A DNA stretch of 64,000 nt from Streptomyces marokkonensis (GTDB lineage: Bacteria; Actinomycetota; Actinomycetes; Streptomycetales; Streptomycetaceae), in contig NZ_VSKS01000010.1 in NCBI RefSeq assembly GCF_008312835.1, forward strand, positions 1 to 64,000, read 5' to 3'. Under the pieces are notes generated by a model that was not told where the DNA came from, searched no databases, and worked only from the letters and a program-made list of their open reading frames with translations. Position numbers and translations under genes: made by a program. Of the stretch, positions 26,857 to 36,853 are shown one piece after another. The stretch's first letter is position 1; each line of letters begins with the position of its first letter.

Positions 26857-28011
26857 GTGAGCACCCCCCAACGGACCCTGACCGGCGCCACCCTCGACGT
26901 CGACCACAGCGACCCCGCCTACCGAGCCTGGCTGAAAGAGGCCGTGCGCCGGGTCCAGGCCGACGCCAACCGCTCGGCCGACACCCATCTGCTGCTCTTC
27001 CCGCTGCCCGAGCGGTGGGGCATCGACCTCTACCTCAAGGACGAGTCGACCCACCCGACCGGCAGCCTCAAGCACCGGCTGGCCCGTTCGCTCTTCCTGT
27101 ACGGGCTGTGCAACGGCTGGATCCGTCCGGGCCGCCCGGTGATCGAGGCGTCCAGCGGTTCCACGGCCGTGTCCGAGGCGTACTTCGCGAAGCTGATCGG
27201 CGTGCCCTTCATCGCGGTCATGCCGCGCACGACGAGCGCCGAGAAGTGCCGCCTGATCGAGTTCCACGGCGGGCAGTGCCACTTCGTGGACGACCCCCGC
27301 ACGATGTACGAGGCCTCCGCCGCCCTCGCGGCGGAGACCGGCGGCCACTACATGGACCAGTTCACCTACGCCGAGCGGGCCACGGACTGGCGGGGCAACA
27401 ACAACATCGCCGAATCGATCTTCCGCCAGCTGCGGTCGGAGCGGTTCCCGGAACCGGCGTGGATCGTCGCCACGGCCGGTACCGGCGGCACGTCGGCGAC
27501 CCTGGCCCGCTACGTCCACTACATGCAGTACGACACCCGTATCTGTGTCGCCGACCCGGAGAACTCGTGCTTCTTCCAGGGCTGGACCACCGCCGATCCG
27601 GACGTCGCCTGTGACAGCGCGTCCCGTATCGAGGGCATCGGACGGCCCCGCATGGAGCCGAGCTTCGTGCCCGGTGCGATCGACCGGATGATGAAGGTGC
27701 CCGACGCGGCCAGTGTCGCCGCCGTGCGGGCCCTGGAGGGGGTCATCGGCCGCAAGGCGGGCGGCTCCACCGGAACCGGACTGTGGAGCGCGCTGAAGCT
27801 CGTCGCGGAGATGGTCGCCGAGGGGCGGCGCGGGAGCCTGGTGACGCTGCTGTGCGACCCGGGGGACCGGTACCTGGACAAGTACTACTCGGACGCCTGG
27901 CTGGCCGCGCAGGGCCTGGACGTCGCGCCGTACACGGAGGCGATCGAGTCGCTGCTGCGGACCGGTGTCTGGCCCGGCGCGGAGCTATCCCGCGAGCCGG
28001 CGGTCCAGTGA
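26857..28011 (+). CDS. PLP-dependent cysteine synthase-family protein (Cds1-like cysteine desulfhydrase)
   Basis: 384 aa. The fold-type II PLP Lys is in [11 protein letters not shown] (K72), the Ser/Thr substrate loop in [13 protein letters not shown], and a PLP-phosphate loop in [12 protein letters not shown]. The sequence resembles mycobacterial Cds1, which turns L-cysteine into H2S, pyruvate and ammonia, rather than CysK. The GTG at 26857 has AAGGAG upstream. Its 3' end overlaps the convergent SRPBCC gene by 27 bp. Cysteine synthase activity remains an alternative. Confidence 0.85.
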   Translation: MSTPQRTLTGATLDVDHSDPAYRAWLKEAVRRVQADANRSADTHLLLFPLPERWGIDLYLKDESTHPTGSLKHRLARSLFLYGLCNGWIRPGRPVIEASSGSTAVSEAYFAKLIGVPFIAVMPRTTSAEKCRLIEFHGGQCHFVDDPRTMYEASAALAAETGGHYMDQFTYAERATDWRGNNNIAESIFRQLRSERFPEPAWIVATAGTGGTSATLARYVHYMQYDTRICVADPENSCFFQGWTTADPDVACDSASRIEGIGRPRMEPSFVPGAIDRMMKVPDAASVAAVRALEGVIGRKAGGSTGTGLWSALKLVAEMVAEGRRGSLVTLLCDPGDRYLDKYYSDAWLAAQGLDVAPYTEAIESLLRTGVWPGAELSREPAVQ

Positions 28012-28455
28012 GGTCACCGCGTCGCGGAACGTCAGTCCCAGGCCCGGCCGTGCGGCGACGAGCGCCAGCCGGAACGGCGCCGTGCCGTCGGCCGCCATCG
28101 TCCACCGCACGCGCGTGCCCGTCCCGGCCGGCGTGAGCCGCCACTCCTCGGCCATGGCACGGGCGCCGGGCACATTGGTCACGTCGACGCGGTAGGCGTA
28201 CACCTCGGGCGCCCTCGTCACGAGGACGGTCTCGCGGAACCGGGCCCCGCCCCGGAGGCGGATCTCCCGCCCGGCGCCGCCGTCGAGGGGGCGGGCCAGC
28301 GTGACCGGCCCGAACCACTCCGTCCAGCCGGTCACGTCCTCGGCCAGCGCGCGGAAGACCCGGTCCGGCGCGGCGGAGACCTCCCGGCCGAAGACCAGAC
28401 GCACGGGCGCGGACCCGGCGAACTCGTGCCCCACGGGGCGCAGACGGTGGGCCAT
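27985..28455 (-). CDS. SRPBCC-family protein
   Basis: 156 aa. The START/SRPBCC helix-grip fold is suggested by [23 protein letters not shown], a central beta sheet and a C-terminal amphipathic helix ([26 protein letters not shown]). Such proteins bind hydrophobic ligands in the cytoplasm. AAGGGGG precedes the ATG. The last 27 bp overlap the end of the convergent PLP enzyme gene. The ligand is unknown. Confidence 0.82.
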   Translation of the reverse strand: MAHRLRPVGHEFAGSAPVRLVFGREVSAAPDRVFRALAEDVTGWTEWFGPVTLARPLDGGAGREIRLRGGARFRETVLVTRAPEVYAYRVDVTNVPGARAMAEEWRLTPAGTGTRVRWTMAADGTAPFRLALVAARPGLGLTFRDAVTSLDRRLAG

Positions 28456-28520
28456 GGACGTGTCCCCCTTGACGAGAACCGGCTTCAGGGTCGGACGGGC
28501 GGCGCGACGCGGGCGTTCCG

Positions 28521-29360
28521 TCAGATGTCGGCGGCCTCCGCGGAGTCCTCGGACTCGCCCGCCACCACCAGGTGCCGCAGATGCTCGGACACCTCAGCGC
28601 GTGCCTCCCCGGGCAGCCCGGAGTCCGTGACGAGGGTGTCGACCTGGTCCAGGGTGGCGAACGAACTCAGCCCCACCGTCCCCCACTTGGTGTGGTCGGC
28701 GACCACGACCACCCGCCGGGCCGACTGCACCAGTCGCCGGTTGGTCTCGGCCTCCGCGAGATTGGGCGTCGACAGGCCCGCCTCGACCGATATCCCGTGC
28801 ACTCCGAGGAACAGCAGATCGAAGTGGAGGGCCGCGATCGCCTGGTCGGCCACCGGCCCCACCAGCGAGTCGGACGGCGTGCGCACCCCGCCCGTCAGGA
28901 CGACCGTGGCCGCGCCCTGCCGGGGCCCCGAGGAGCGCTGCGCCGCGTGGAAGACGTCGGCCACCCGCACCGAGTTGGTGACCACCGTCAGATCGGGGAC
29001 GTCGATCAGCTGATGCGCCAGCGCGAACGTCGTCGTACCGCCCGACAGCGCGATCGCAGCCCCCGGGGAGACCAGCTCGGCCGCCGCCCGCGCGATGTCC
29101 TCCTTGGCGCTCAGCTCCAGGCCGGACTTGGCTTCGAACCCGGGCTCGTGCGTACTCGCCTCGACCACCGGGACCGCGCCGCCGTGCACCTTCTCCAGCA
29201 TGCCCTGCCGGGCCAGCGCGTCGAGGTCGCGGCGGACCGTCATGTCCGACACGCCGAGCCTGCGGGTCAGCTCGTTGACGCGGACCCCGCCGCGGCGCCG
29301 GACCTCGTCGAGGATCAGGGTGCGCCGCTGCTCCGCGAGCAGGTTCTGATTCTCGCTCAC
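28521..29360 (-). CDS. DeoR/GlpR-family transcriptional regulator
   Basis: 279 aa. The N-terminal winged helix (VNELTRRLGVSDMTVRRDLDALARQG) precedes a DeoR sensor domain (ALSGGTTTFALA, RRVVVVADHTKWG). The GTG at 29360 has GGAG 6-7 nt upstream and gives the usual family N-terminus. No sugar operon is adjacent, so its target is probably distant. Between it and the divergent membrane protein (29361-29649) only palindrome GGTGGCGCCACC (29479-29490) stands out. Confidence 0.87.
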   Translation of the reverse strand: MSENQNLLAEQRRTLILDEVRRRGGVRVNELTRRLGVSDMTVRRDLDALARQGMLEKVHGGAVPVVEASTHEPGFEAKSGLELSAKEDIARAAAELVSPGAAIALSGGTTTFALAHQLIDVPDLTVVTNSVRVADVFHAAQRSSGPRQGAATVVLTGGVRTPSDSLVGPVADQAIAALHFDLLFLGVHGISVEAGLSTPNLAEAETNRRLVQSARRVVVVADHTKWGTVGLSSFATLDQVDTLVTDSGLPGEARAEVSEHLRHLVVAGESEDSAEAADI

Positions 29361-29649
29361 GTACGCTCCGGTCCTTTCGCCGCACAGCCGTCCGACACGC
29401 CTCGCGCACCCGCCGCGACGAGCGGATCCCCTCCCGGCACCGGTGCGCGGACGTCCCATCCTTGCATGCCGCGCCACGGGTGGCGCCACCGGTGGTCGCC
29501 GCGCACATGTCATTGAGGGAGCGCGGTGTGCTTGCCCGTCACGCGGATCGGGGAGATTACGTGACGAGAGGTGCGAGCCGTCCCGCCACGGGAGATCCTG
29601 TGCGCGCACGGACGGAGCCGACGGGGCGTCACGGGGGAAGTGCGAATCG

Positions 29650-32004
29650 GTGGAGAACGCGCAGCGAAACAGACCGGCCGAGGGGTCCGACGGCGAGGAC
29701 ACCCGGCCCGGGGAGTCCGGAACCGCCCTGGAGCTCCTCGTCCACGGGGTGGGCGGCACCACCCCGGAGAAGATGCTCGACGACCCTCGCACGGTACGGA
29801 TCACGGGTGACGACGTCGCCGCCATGTTCCGCCGTGCCGACGACGCCGACGCGGAGCGGCAACCCGCCGGCCGCCGCGAGGGGCCCGTGCCCGAGGCCTA
29901 CGTCTGGTGCAACCTCACCTCCGGGAACGGCACCCGCGCCCTGTGGCTGCTGCTGCTCCCCTTCATGGTGGTCAACATCGCCCACTGGATGCGCCCCACC
30001 GCCCGGGGCCGCCGACGCACGGTGCGGCTGTACGGGCTGCTGGTGCGGCTGGCCGGACTCAGCCTGACGGTGCTGCTCGTCGCGGCCGCCTGCGAGGTCG
30101 CCCTCGACCTGGCCGCATGGCAGTGCGCGGGCACGCTGGCGTGCGCCGAACGGCACTCCTGGCTGGGCTTCCTCTCGCCCGGGATCTCCGACGGTGGCTG
30201 GTGGAGCCCGCCGGGCCGCAGGCTCGCCCTCGCCGCCCTGGTGCCCACCGCCCTCACCGGCCTGCTGTGGTTCCTGTCCCTGCGCACCTGGAGCGCGTAC
30301 GAGTCCCAGCAGCCGATGGCCCGGGCCCCCGAGCCCGAGGAGGACGGCGGCCCCACCGCGCTGGGCCGGCCCGGATTCTGGTACGGCCGGCGGCTGGTCG
30401 CCCGGCTGCGTGCCGCGCACACCGCCGCCGGCCTGCTGACGGTCGCCGCGGCCGTCGGCTCCGCCGCCGCCAGGTACGACCGCGAGCCGGGCGGCCCGGC
30501 CGTCCTGGGTGTTCTCGGTGTGCTGCTGGAGGCGATGCTGGCCGCCGGGGCGGGTGCCGTGGTCTGGGTGGTCTGCCGCCGGGGCCGCAGCGAACGCCGG
30601 CTGGACGGCGGACTCGACCGGCGCCTGGTGCGGTGGCTGCCCCTCGCCGCCCTCGCGCTGCTCGCGCTCACCGTGGTGTACGCCGGGTGGGAGCGCCCTG
30701 GATGGCGGTCGGCGGGCCGGCTGCCGGGCGACGCCACCTTCGGCGCCCTCGCCCTGGCGCAGGGCCTGCTCGTCGTCGTCCTCGCCGGGGTGGCCCACAC
30801 CCTGCACCGCACCGACCCCGACCGGCGCGCCGCGATGCGGGGCCTGGCCGGACCGGCGGTCGCGATGCTCGCCTGCGCGCTGGGCGGGGTCATGTCCGGC
30901 GGTGTCTCCCAGCGGGTGTCCGACTGGCTGGACGGCACCGGGACGTCGATGCCCGGCCCGCCGGTGCTGCTGACCTGGCAGGCGTCCGTGATCCCGCCGC
31001 TGCTCGTCCTCCTGCTGGTGCTGGGCGGCTGGCTCGCCCGGCGCGCCTGGCGGATCGCGCGCGCGGAGTGCGCCGCCGTGGAACGCGAGTACGCGGGCGA
31101 GACGGGCGACCCCGGCCGCACCCGCCGTATCGCCTCCGTGCGCGCCATGGCCGCCCTCACCGACCGCGGACCGCGCATCCTCGCCGTCACCTCCACCGCC
31201 ACCCTGCTGCTGGGTGCCGGCGCCCTCGTCGGCGCCCTCGCCACCGACCGGACGCCCGGGGAGGCGGCACAGGGCTCGTACGCCGTCGTCCACGGCGCGG
31301 CTCAGACCGCGCAGGCGCTCGGCTCCTGGCTCATCGGACTCGGCTTCATACTCTTCGTCACCTGGGGCCGCCGTGCCTACAAGGACGCCTCCGCGCGGCG
31401 CACCATCGGCATCCTCTGGGACGTCGGCACCTTCTGGCCGCGGGCCGCGCACCCCTTCGCGCCGCCCTGCTACGCCGAGCGCGCCGTGCCCGACCTGACC
31501 TGGCGGATCGCCACCTGGACGCGGTCGACCGGGGGGCGGCTGATCATCTCCGGCCACTCCCAGGGCAGCGTCCTCGCCGCCGCGGCGGCCTGGCAGCTCC
31601 CGCCGTCCGCCCGCAGGCGCGTCGCCCTGCTGACCTACGGCTCCCCGCTGGAACGGCTGTACGGCCGCTGGTTCCCCGCCCACTTCGGACCGGAGGCACT
31701 CGGCTTCCTGCACCAGGAGGTCGACTGCTGGCGCAACCTGTACCGGCGCACCGACCCCATCGGCGGTCCGATGCGGCTGCCCGGCGACCGGGGCCCCGAC
31801 GTGGACCGTCCCGCGCTCCAGGACCCGCTCGCCTACGGCCGCACCGAGGCCCATCCCCTGCCCGCGCCGGTCCTCGGCCACTCCGACTACCAGGCCGACC
31901 CCGCGTTCGTCGAGGAGAGGCGCCGGCTGCTCGCCCGGCTGCGGGCCGCCGAGGTGCCGGCTCCCCGGCACACGGAGGAGCCCGGCGGCGGCCCCGCGGC
32001 GTGA
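29650..32004 (+). CDS. Large membrane protein with split alpha/beta-hydrolase motifs
   Basis: 784 aa, family not recognised. Near the N-terminus ELLVHGVGGTT (residues 28-38) looks like the oxyanion-hole HGxxG of an alpha/beta hydrolase. About 8-10 membrane segments then fill residues about 90-600. The nucleophile elbow GHSQG (S637) lies near the C-terminus, followed by VLGHSDYQADP (H744), a plausible catalytic His. The simplest reading is a cytoplasmic hydrolase domain with a large membrane insertion. The GTG at 29650 has GGGGGAAG about 10 nt upstream. It converges on the beta-helix/AAA+ gene with a 10-bp gap. Confidence 0.75.
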   Translation: MENAQRNRPAEGSDGEDTRPGESGTALELLVHGVGGTTPEKMLDDPRTVRITGDDVAAMFRRADDADAERQPAGRREGPVPEAYVWCNLTSGNGTRALWLLLLPFMVVNIAHWMRPTARGRRRTVRLYGLLVRLAGLSLTVLLVAAACEVALDLAAWQCAGTLACAERHSWLGFLSPGISDGGWWSPPGRRLALAALVPTALTGLLWFLSLRTWSAYESQQPMARAPEPEEDGGPTALGRPGFWYGRRLVARLRAAHTAAGLLTVAAAVGSAAARYDREPGGPAVLGVLGVLLEAMLAAGAGAVVWVVCRRGRSERRLDGGLDRRLVRWLPLAALALLALTVVYAGWERPGWRSAGRLPGDATFGALALAQGLLVVVLAGVAHTLHRTDPDRRAAMRGLAGPAVAMLACALGGVMSGGVSQRVSDWLDGTGTSMPGPPVLLTWQASVIPPLLVLLLVLGGWLARRAWRIARAECAAVEREYAGETGDPGRTRRIASVRAMAALTDRGPRILAVTSTATLLLGAGALVGALATDRTPGEAAQGSYAVVHGAAQTAQALGSWLIGLGFILFVTWGRRAYKDASARRTIGILWDVGTFWPRAAHPFAPPCYAERAVPDLTWRIATWTRSTGGRLIISGHSQGSVLAAAAAWQLPPSARRRVALLTYGSPLERLYGRWFPAHFGPEALGFLHQEVDCWRNLYRRTDPIGGPMRLPGDRGPDVDRPALQDPLAYGRTEAHPLPAPVLGHSDYQADPAFVEERRRLLARLRAAEVPAPRHTEEPGGGPAA

Positions 32005-32014
32005 GGGGCCGGAC

Positions 32015-34453
32015 TCAGGGGAGCGCGGGCAGGTCCTCGGCGTAGAGGAGCGTCAGGTCGTCGGTGGTCGGCTCGTCGAGCTGGGCGACGCGGCTCGCGT
32101 GCCGCTCGACCATCGCCTCGAAGGTCTGCCGAGCGGTTCGCCCGTTGCCGAAGGCGGGCCCCTTGGGGATGCCGGTGAAGTACGCCAACAGGGCCTCACC
32201 CGCGCCCGGTGCCAGCCGGTACTCGTGCTCCTCGGCCTGCTGCTGCACGATCCGCAGCAGCTCCTCGGGGCCGTAGTCGCCGAAGGTGATCGTCCGTGAG
32301 AAACGGGACGCCACACCCGGGTTGACCGACAGGAACCGCTCCATCTCGGCCGTGTAACCGGCCACGATCACCACCACCGCGTCCCGCTGGTCCTCCATCA
32401 GCTTCACCAGCGTGTCGATGGCCTCCTTGCCGAAGTCACGCCCGGCGTCCTCCGGGGAGAGCGCGTACGCCTCGTCGATGAACAGCACACCGCCGCGTGC
32501 CTTCTCGAACGCCTCCTGGGTGCGGATCGCCGTGGAGCCGATGTGCTCACCGACCAGGTCGACCCGGGACACCTCGACCAGGTGTCCCTGCTCCAGCACC
32601 CCGAGCGAGGCGAGGATCTCGCCGTACAGGCGGGCGACCGTGGTCTTGCCGGTGCCGGGGGAACCGGTGAACACCAGATGCCGCTTGACCGACGCCGCCT
32701 TCAGCCCCGCCTGCTGCCGGCGCCGGCCCACCTCGATCATGTCGGTGAGGGCGCGCACCTCGCGCTTGACGCTCTCCAGACCCACCAGCGCGTCGAGTTC
32801 CCCGAGCACGGCCTTCGAGGCACGGGTCTCCCGCTCCGGCGCGGGGGAGGGAGAGGCGGGCGGGGCCGGCTCGTTCGCCGGGGCGGGCACGGTGCCCAGC
32901 AGGCCGGCGGAGTGGCCCGTCGTCTGTACGGCGGGTTCGGGTGCCGCGGGCGCCCTCAGGCTGCCGCTCTCGTCGCTCGTGCAGTCCTCGACGACGGGAC
33001 CGCCCGTACCGGACACCGCGTCCGCGCCCTCGGCGAACTCGTAACCACCGCGCGCGCAGCGCTCCGTACGGCACTTCCTCAGCGTCGTACGACTGCCGTC
33101 GATCACATGGAAGCCGTAGCCGCCGCTGCCCGTGACCCGGCAGTTCAGGAACGTGCCGCGGCCACCGGCCGAGACGTAGACGCCGGCCTCGGCGGGGGAG
33201 TCGACGGTGCAGCGCTCGAGGGTCGGGTCGGCGCCCTTGGTGACGATCACACCGGTCTGCGTGCCGTCCAGGGTGCAGTTGTTCAGGGTGCCGCCACTGC
33301 CGTGGTCGCGGAACCAGGCGCCGGTCGCCGCCTCGCGGATCCGGCAGTCGTCGAGCTGCGCGGTGGCGCCGTCGCTCACCGACACGGCCGTGTTGCGCAC
33401 CTGCGACAGATCGCTGTCGACGACGTCCGCACGCGAGCCGCGGTCGAGGACGAACAGCGCGTCCGGCACGTCGTGCACCCGGCAGGAGTCCAGTACGGCG
33501 GTGGCGCCGTCGCTCACCCACACCGCCGGGTAGTCGCCCGTGCTGTCGGAGATCTCGCACTGGTTGGCGTCCACGCGCGTGCCCGGGTCCCACACCGACA
33601 GACCGTTGCGGCCGAACTGCCGCACGCTGGTGCGGGTGAGGGTGAGCACCGAGCGGGACCGCAGGTCGACCGCGTTCTCCGGGATGTCGTGGATCCGGCA
33701 GTCGGCAAGCGTCAGCACCGCGTCCGTGTCGAGCGTGACGCCGTCGCCGGTGGTCCGGTGCACATCGCAGTCGGTGAGGTGAGCGGTGGCGCGGCCCGTC
33801 ACCTGGACCCCGCTGCCCCGCACCTCGTAGACCTCGCACCCCACCGCCTCGAGGGCCGAGTTCTCCCCGGTCGCGGTCAGTCCCGAGCCCGCGGCGTGGT
33901 GCACCCTGCAGCGTTCGAAGCGGGGGTGGCCGCCGCCGCGCACCGCGACACCCGCCTGCCCCGCGGCGACGACCTCGCACTCCTCGAACACCCCGCCCCC
34001 GCCGTCCAGTACGGCGATGCCGACGCCCGCCGGGTTGTCGACGGTGCACCGGCGCACCGTGGGCCGGGCGCCGCCGCGCACCTCGATGCCGGACGCGGAC
34101 CGGGCGACCACCCGGACGTCGCGCAGCTCCGGGGTGCCCTCCTCGACGAGCACGGCGGGCGCGGTGGCGTCCTGGCCCTCGACGTGCAGGTCCTGCACCA
34201 CCGCCGAGGCACGCACGGTCAGCGGGACGCCGTCCACGGGCGCGATGCGCACGGAGCCGGGTGCGCCCTCCGGGCCGCGCAGCGTCACCGCCCGCTGGAC
34301 GACGAGGTTCTCCCGGTAGGTGCCGGGGGCGACGGTGAGGACGTCGCCTTCCGCCGCGGCCTCCAGGGCGGCGGCGAGCGATGCGTACTCACCCGTGCGG
34401 CGGCGCCACCTCGATGTGCCGGTGTGCGTCACCTGGACCGTGCCCTGTGCCAT
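32015..34453 (-). CDS. Right-handed beta-helix and CbxX/EccA-type AAA+ ATPase fusion
   Basis: 812 aa. Residues about 20-500 are some 20 short repeats rich in C-x-(V/I) and D-C-x-(I/V)-H patterns, a NosD-like parallel beta-helix. A Pro/Ala linker leads to a C-terminal AAA+ domain with Walker [13 protein letters not shown], Walker [13 protein letters not shown] and a sensor region. The AAA+ part resembles CbxX/CfqX and the EccA ATPases of type VII secretion. A scaffold-plus-remodeller role is possible; the substrate is unknown. The ATG at 34453 has only a weak purine tract upstream. Confidence 0.85.
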   Translation of the reverse strand: MAQGTVQVTHTGTSRWRRRTGEYASLAAALEAAAEGDVLTVAPGTYRENLVVQRAVTLRGPEGAPGSVRIAPVDGVPLTVRASAVVQDLHVEGQDATAPAVLVEEGTPELRDVRVVARSASGIEVRGGARPTVRRCTVDNPAGVGIAVLDGGGGVFEECEVVAAGQAGVAVRGGGHPRFERCRVHHAAGSGLTATGENSALEAVGCEVYEVRGSGVQVTGRATAHLTDCDVHRTTGDGVTLDTDAVLTLADCRIHDIPENAVDLRSRSVLTLTRTSVRQFGRNGLSVWDPGTRVDANQCEISDSTGDYPAVWVSDGATAVLDSCRVHDVPDALFVLDRGSRADVVDSDLSQVRNTAVSVSDGATAQLDDCRIREAATGAWFRDHGSGGTLNNCTLDGTQTGVIVTKGADPTLERCTVDSPAEAGVYVSAGGRGTFLNCRVTGSGGYGFHVIDGSRTTLRKCRTERCARGGYEFAEGADAVSGTGGPVVEDCTSDESGSLRAPAAPEPAVQTTGHSAGLLGTVPAPANEPAPPASPSPAPERETRASKAVLGELDALVGLESVKREVRALTDMIEVGRRRQQAGLKAASVKRHLVFTGSPGTGKTTVARLYGEILASLGVLEQGHLVEVSRVDLVGEHIGSTAIRTQEAFEKARGGVLFIDEAYALSPEDAGRDFGKEAIDTLVKLMEDQRDAVVVIVAGYTAEMERFLSVNPGVASRFSRTITFGDYGPEELLRIVQQQAEEHEYRLAPGAGEALLAYFTGIPKGPAFGNGRTARQTFEAMVERHASRVAQLDEPTTDDLTLLYAEDLPALP

Positions 34454-34576
34454 GGCGTAGCTGTGCCCCCACCTCGTCGTACTGATGGCTCGTTCCCGCC
34501 CGTGATTCGCCGATCGGTTCGGCCGGACCACCGTAGCGTGCGCACGGGCACCGGGTTGACCAGAGCGGTAACGCCG

Positions 34577-35176
34577 TCAGCTGTCGGCTCCGGTCCTGCC
34601 CCAGTCCGGTCCCGCCCTGTCCCATGCCCGGTCCAGGCGGGCGTACCTGTGGCGCACCATGCGCCGGACGATCAGCCGTCTGCAGCCCTCGACCAGGCCC
34701 GCGGCCACCAGGGTGGCGCCGATGCCGGCGAGCACGGCGTGCGTCGTCGCCGTCGCGGTGTCCAGCGGGCGGGCGGCCACGCGCCCCTGACGGTCGGTCC
34801 ACATCCTGAACCGGTCGCCCGGCCGGGGCTCCTCGAGCGGGGCCGTCACGGCCCCGCTCCGCTCGGTGCCGTCCGACGCGGTCCAGTGGGCCAGGACCCG
34901 TCTGGGCGGGTCCCCGGCCGTCTCCGGGTCCGCGGGCGGCGGGGACGGATCGAGTTCGCGTAACACGGTGGCCGTCACTTGGTGCCGGGCCTGGTGCTGT
35001 GCGCGGACGGAACGCTGCAGCGCGTCCTGGGCGGCGCTCCCGACGAGGCAGCCGGTCACCGGGGCGGCGAGGGCGACGAGCAGCAGGGCGGCGAGCGCCA
35101 CCCAGGCCTCGGCCAGGTCGGTCCCGCGGCACAGCGGGTTGTGCCGCCAGCGCCAGAGTCCGCTGATCGCCCGCAC
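34577..35176 (-). CDS. Rv1733c-like two-helix membrane protein
   Basis: 199 aa. An N-terminal LWRWRHNPLCRGTD motif, two membrane segments (about residues 23-45 and 145-168) and an extracytoplasmic domain between them (GDRFRMWTDRQGRV) match the Rv1733c family of actinobacterial membrane proteins. The function is unknown. The GTG at 35176 has GAGGGGG upstream. Confidence 0.82.
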   Translation of the reverse strand: MRAISGLWRWRHNPLCRGTDLAEAWVALAALLLVALAAPVTGCLVGSAAQDALQRSVRAQHQARHQVTATVLRELDPSPPPADPETAGDPPRRVLAHWTASDGTERSGAVTAPLEEPRPGDRFRMWTDRQGRVAARPLDTATATTHAVLAGIGATLVAAGLVEGCRRLIVRRMVRHRYARLDRAWDRAGPDWGRTGADS

Positions 35177-35270
35177 CGCCGCCCCCTCTCGCCGGTTCTC
35201 TCATGAAGCTCTCATGAAAGGCCAACGGACGGAGCCGGGGACCGGTTCCCGTTCCCGCGGACGGGGACCG

Positions 35271-36095
35271 CTACTCGGCCTCGACGGGGTCGCCGACGCG
35301 AATGGTGCCGGGGGAGAGGGGCACCAGGTTCTGCCCGAAGACGAGTCCGCCACCGGGCCGCTGACGGGCCGCCAGCGAGTGCAGGGGCTCCTTCCCGCGC
35401 CGGCCGCTCTCCTGGTCGGTGGTGGTCACCACGCACCTGCCGCTCGGCTTGGCGACGCGGAAGGCGACCTCGCCGACGGTGACCCGCGTCCACCGCTCCT
35501 CCTCCCAGGGTTCGGTGCCCTCGACCACCACGTTCGGCCGGAAGCGGTTCATCGGCAGCGGGCCCTCCGACGCGTGGTCTCCCGCGGCGATCAGGGAGTT
35601 GAGACCGTCGAGGGAGGCGGTCGTGGTCAGCAGCAGCGGATAGCCGTCGGCGAAGGTGACCGTCTCGCCCGGCAGCGCGAACGCGGGGTCCACCGGCCTG
35701 CGCGTGGCCGGATCGTCCAGGTGCACCAGACGGACCGCGGCGCCGAGGTGGGCACTGCACCAGGCGTGCACGGCGTCGTCCTCGGCCGGGACCGCCTCGA
35801 CCTTGTCGCCGAAGAGCTCCACCGGGACCGTCCCGCCGGGCGCCGGAACGCTTGCCATGACCGGCTCGGCCCCGGGAGCGGACAGCCGGACGCCGCCGCC
35901 GGGCAGGAGCTCGGCGGCGGCCAGTGCCAGGCGTGGATGACGCCGCTGTGTGACGACCCTTCCCCCGTCGTCGACCAGCATCCAGCGCCGGTCCCCGGCC
36001 GGACCCCAGGGCTCCACGACGACCTCCCGGAGCGGCAGGCTCCGGAAGGCCTTGACCGGATGAATGCTGATCGAGTGCAGGCGTGCGTTCCCCAT
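35271..36095 (-). CDS. MOSC-domain protein with N-terminal beta-barrel
   Basis: 274 aa. The MOSC N-terminal barrel (LHSISIHPVKAFRSLPLREVVVE) and the MOSC domain with Cys in KPSGRCVVTTTD and RPGGGLVFGQNLV are present. The family includes YcbX and mARC, molybdenum-cofactor enzymes that reduce N-hydroxylated compounds. The ATG at 36095 gives the standard N-terminus. Confidence 0.87.
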   Translation of the reverse strand: MGNARLHSISIHPVKAFRSLPLREVVVEPWGPAGDRRWMLVDDGGRVVTQRRHPRLALAAAELLPGGGVRLSAPGAEPVMASVPAPGGTVPVELFGDKVEAVPAEDDAVHAWCSAHLGAAVRLVHLDDPATRRPVDPAFALPGETVTFADGYPLLLTTTASLDGLNSLIAAGDHASEGPLPMNRFRPNVVVEGTEPWEEERWTRVTVGEVAFRVAKPSGRCVVTTTDQESGRRGKEPLHSLAARQRPGGGLVFGQNLVPLSPGTIRVGDPVEAE

Positions 36096-36135
36096 GGGGC
36101 CATCGTGCCATCCGGCGCCGACAGCCCCGGTTCGG

Positions 36136-36564
36136 CTAGTACCCGCGGTACTGCTGGTGGTAGTACGGGTCCTGGTACGGCGCGGGAGCCGGCCGGGGGG
36201 CCGCGGGGCGCATCGCCTCGTAGCCGGCGGGCGGAGCCGGACGCGGCGGCTGCGGCTGGGGGCCGGGGTAGCCGCGCGGCGCGGTGGCCTGCTGCGGGAT
36301 GTACGCCGTGTGCGCCTGCTGGAGCGGCGCGGGCTGCTGCGCCTGCGGATAGCCGTAGGCGGGCTGGGACGGAGCCGCCGGGAGGGCGGGCAACGCCGAG
36401 GGAAGCGCGGGCAGATGACTGACCGGTGCCTCGTACGCGGCGGGGACCCGGATCGGGGCGATCTGCGGGGTGCCCCGCTCGGCCACGAGCGAGTCGTAGA
36501 TCGGAGTGTCCGGGAAGGAGGCGGAGTAGTAGCCGCCGCCATAAGTGGAGCGGGGGGAGGTCAT
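36136..36564 (-). CDS. Pro/Tyr/Gln-rich protein (DUF6643-like)
   Basis: 142 aa. A conserved-looking N-terminus (MTSPRSTYGGGYYSASFPD) precedes a low-complexity Pro/Ala/Gln tail ending YYHQQYRGY. From memory this N-terminus is that of DUF6643, common in Streptomyces. No Shine-Dalgarno lies before the ATG at 36564, so a leaderless transcript is possible. The protein is probably largely disordered and its function is unknown. Confidence 0.7.
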   Translation of the reverse strand: MTSPRSTYGGGYYSASFPDTPIYDSLVAERGTPQIAPIRVPAAYEAPVSHLPALPSALPALPAAPSQPAYGYPQAQQPAPLQQAHTAYIPQQATAPRGYPGPQPQPPRPAPPAGYEAMRPAAPRPAPAPYQDPYYHQQYRGY

Positions 36565-36853
36565 GGCACATAAGTTAAGCCCACGATGTGCTTTTGGGGA
36601 GTCCGATAAGAGGGTTGTTTTCTGTGCTCGCCGTGACCGGGGATCACCAATGCGGGCGAACTTGGGGGAAACAGGCATTCTGTCGAGGGCATTTCGTGTA
36701 AAGGCCGAGTTCCGGGGCGGTTACCGGCGGTTGGACACCGGTTCCCGCGCACTTCCCGTGGGCGTTCCCGGCCCGGGGCAATAGGTTGTGCGGACGAAGA
36801 CCGACGGATGCCGGGACCTGGCCCGGCGCGGGCGACCCGTGATGGGGGCGGAC

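Noticed and set aside
29629-31971. A 780-codon minus-strand frame opposite the split-hydrolase membrane protein
   Set aside because: Low-complexity Gly/Arg/Pro translation, no ribosome-binding site and no motif. The plus-strand gene has motifs and membrane helices.
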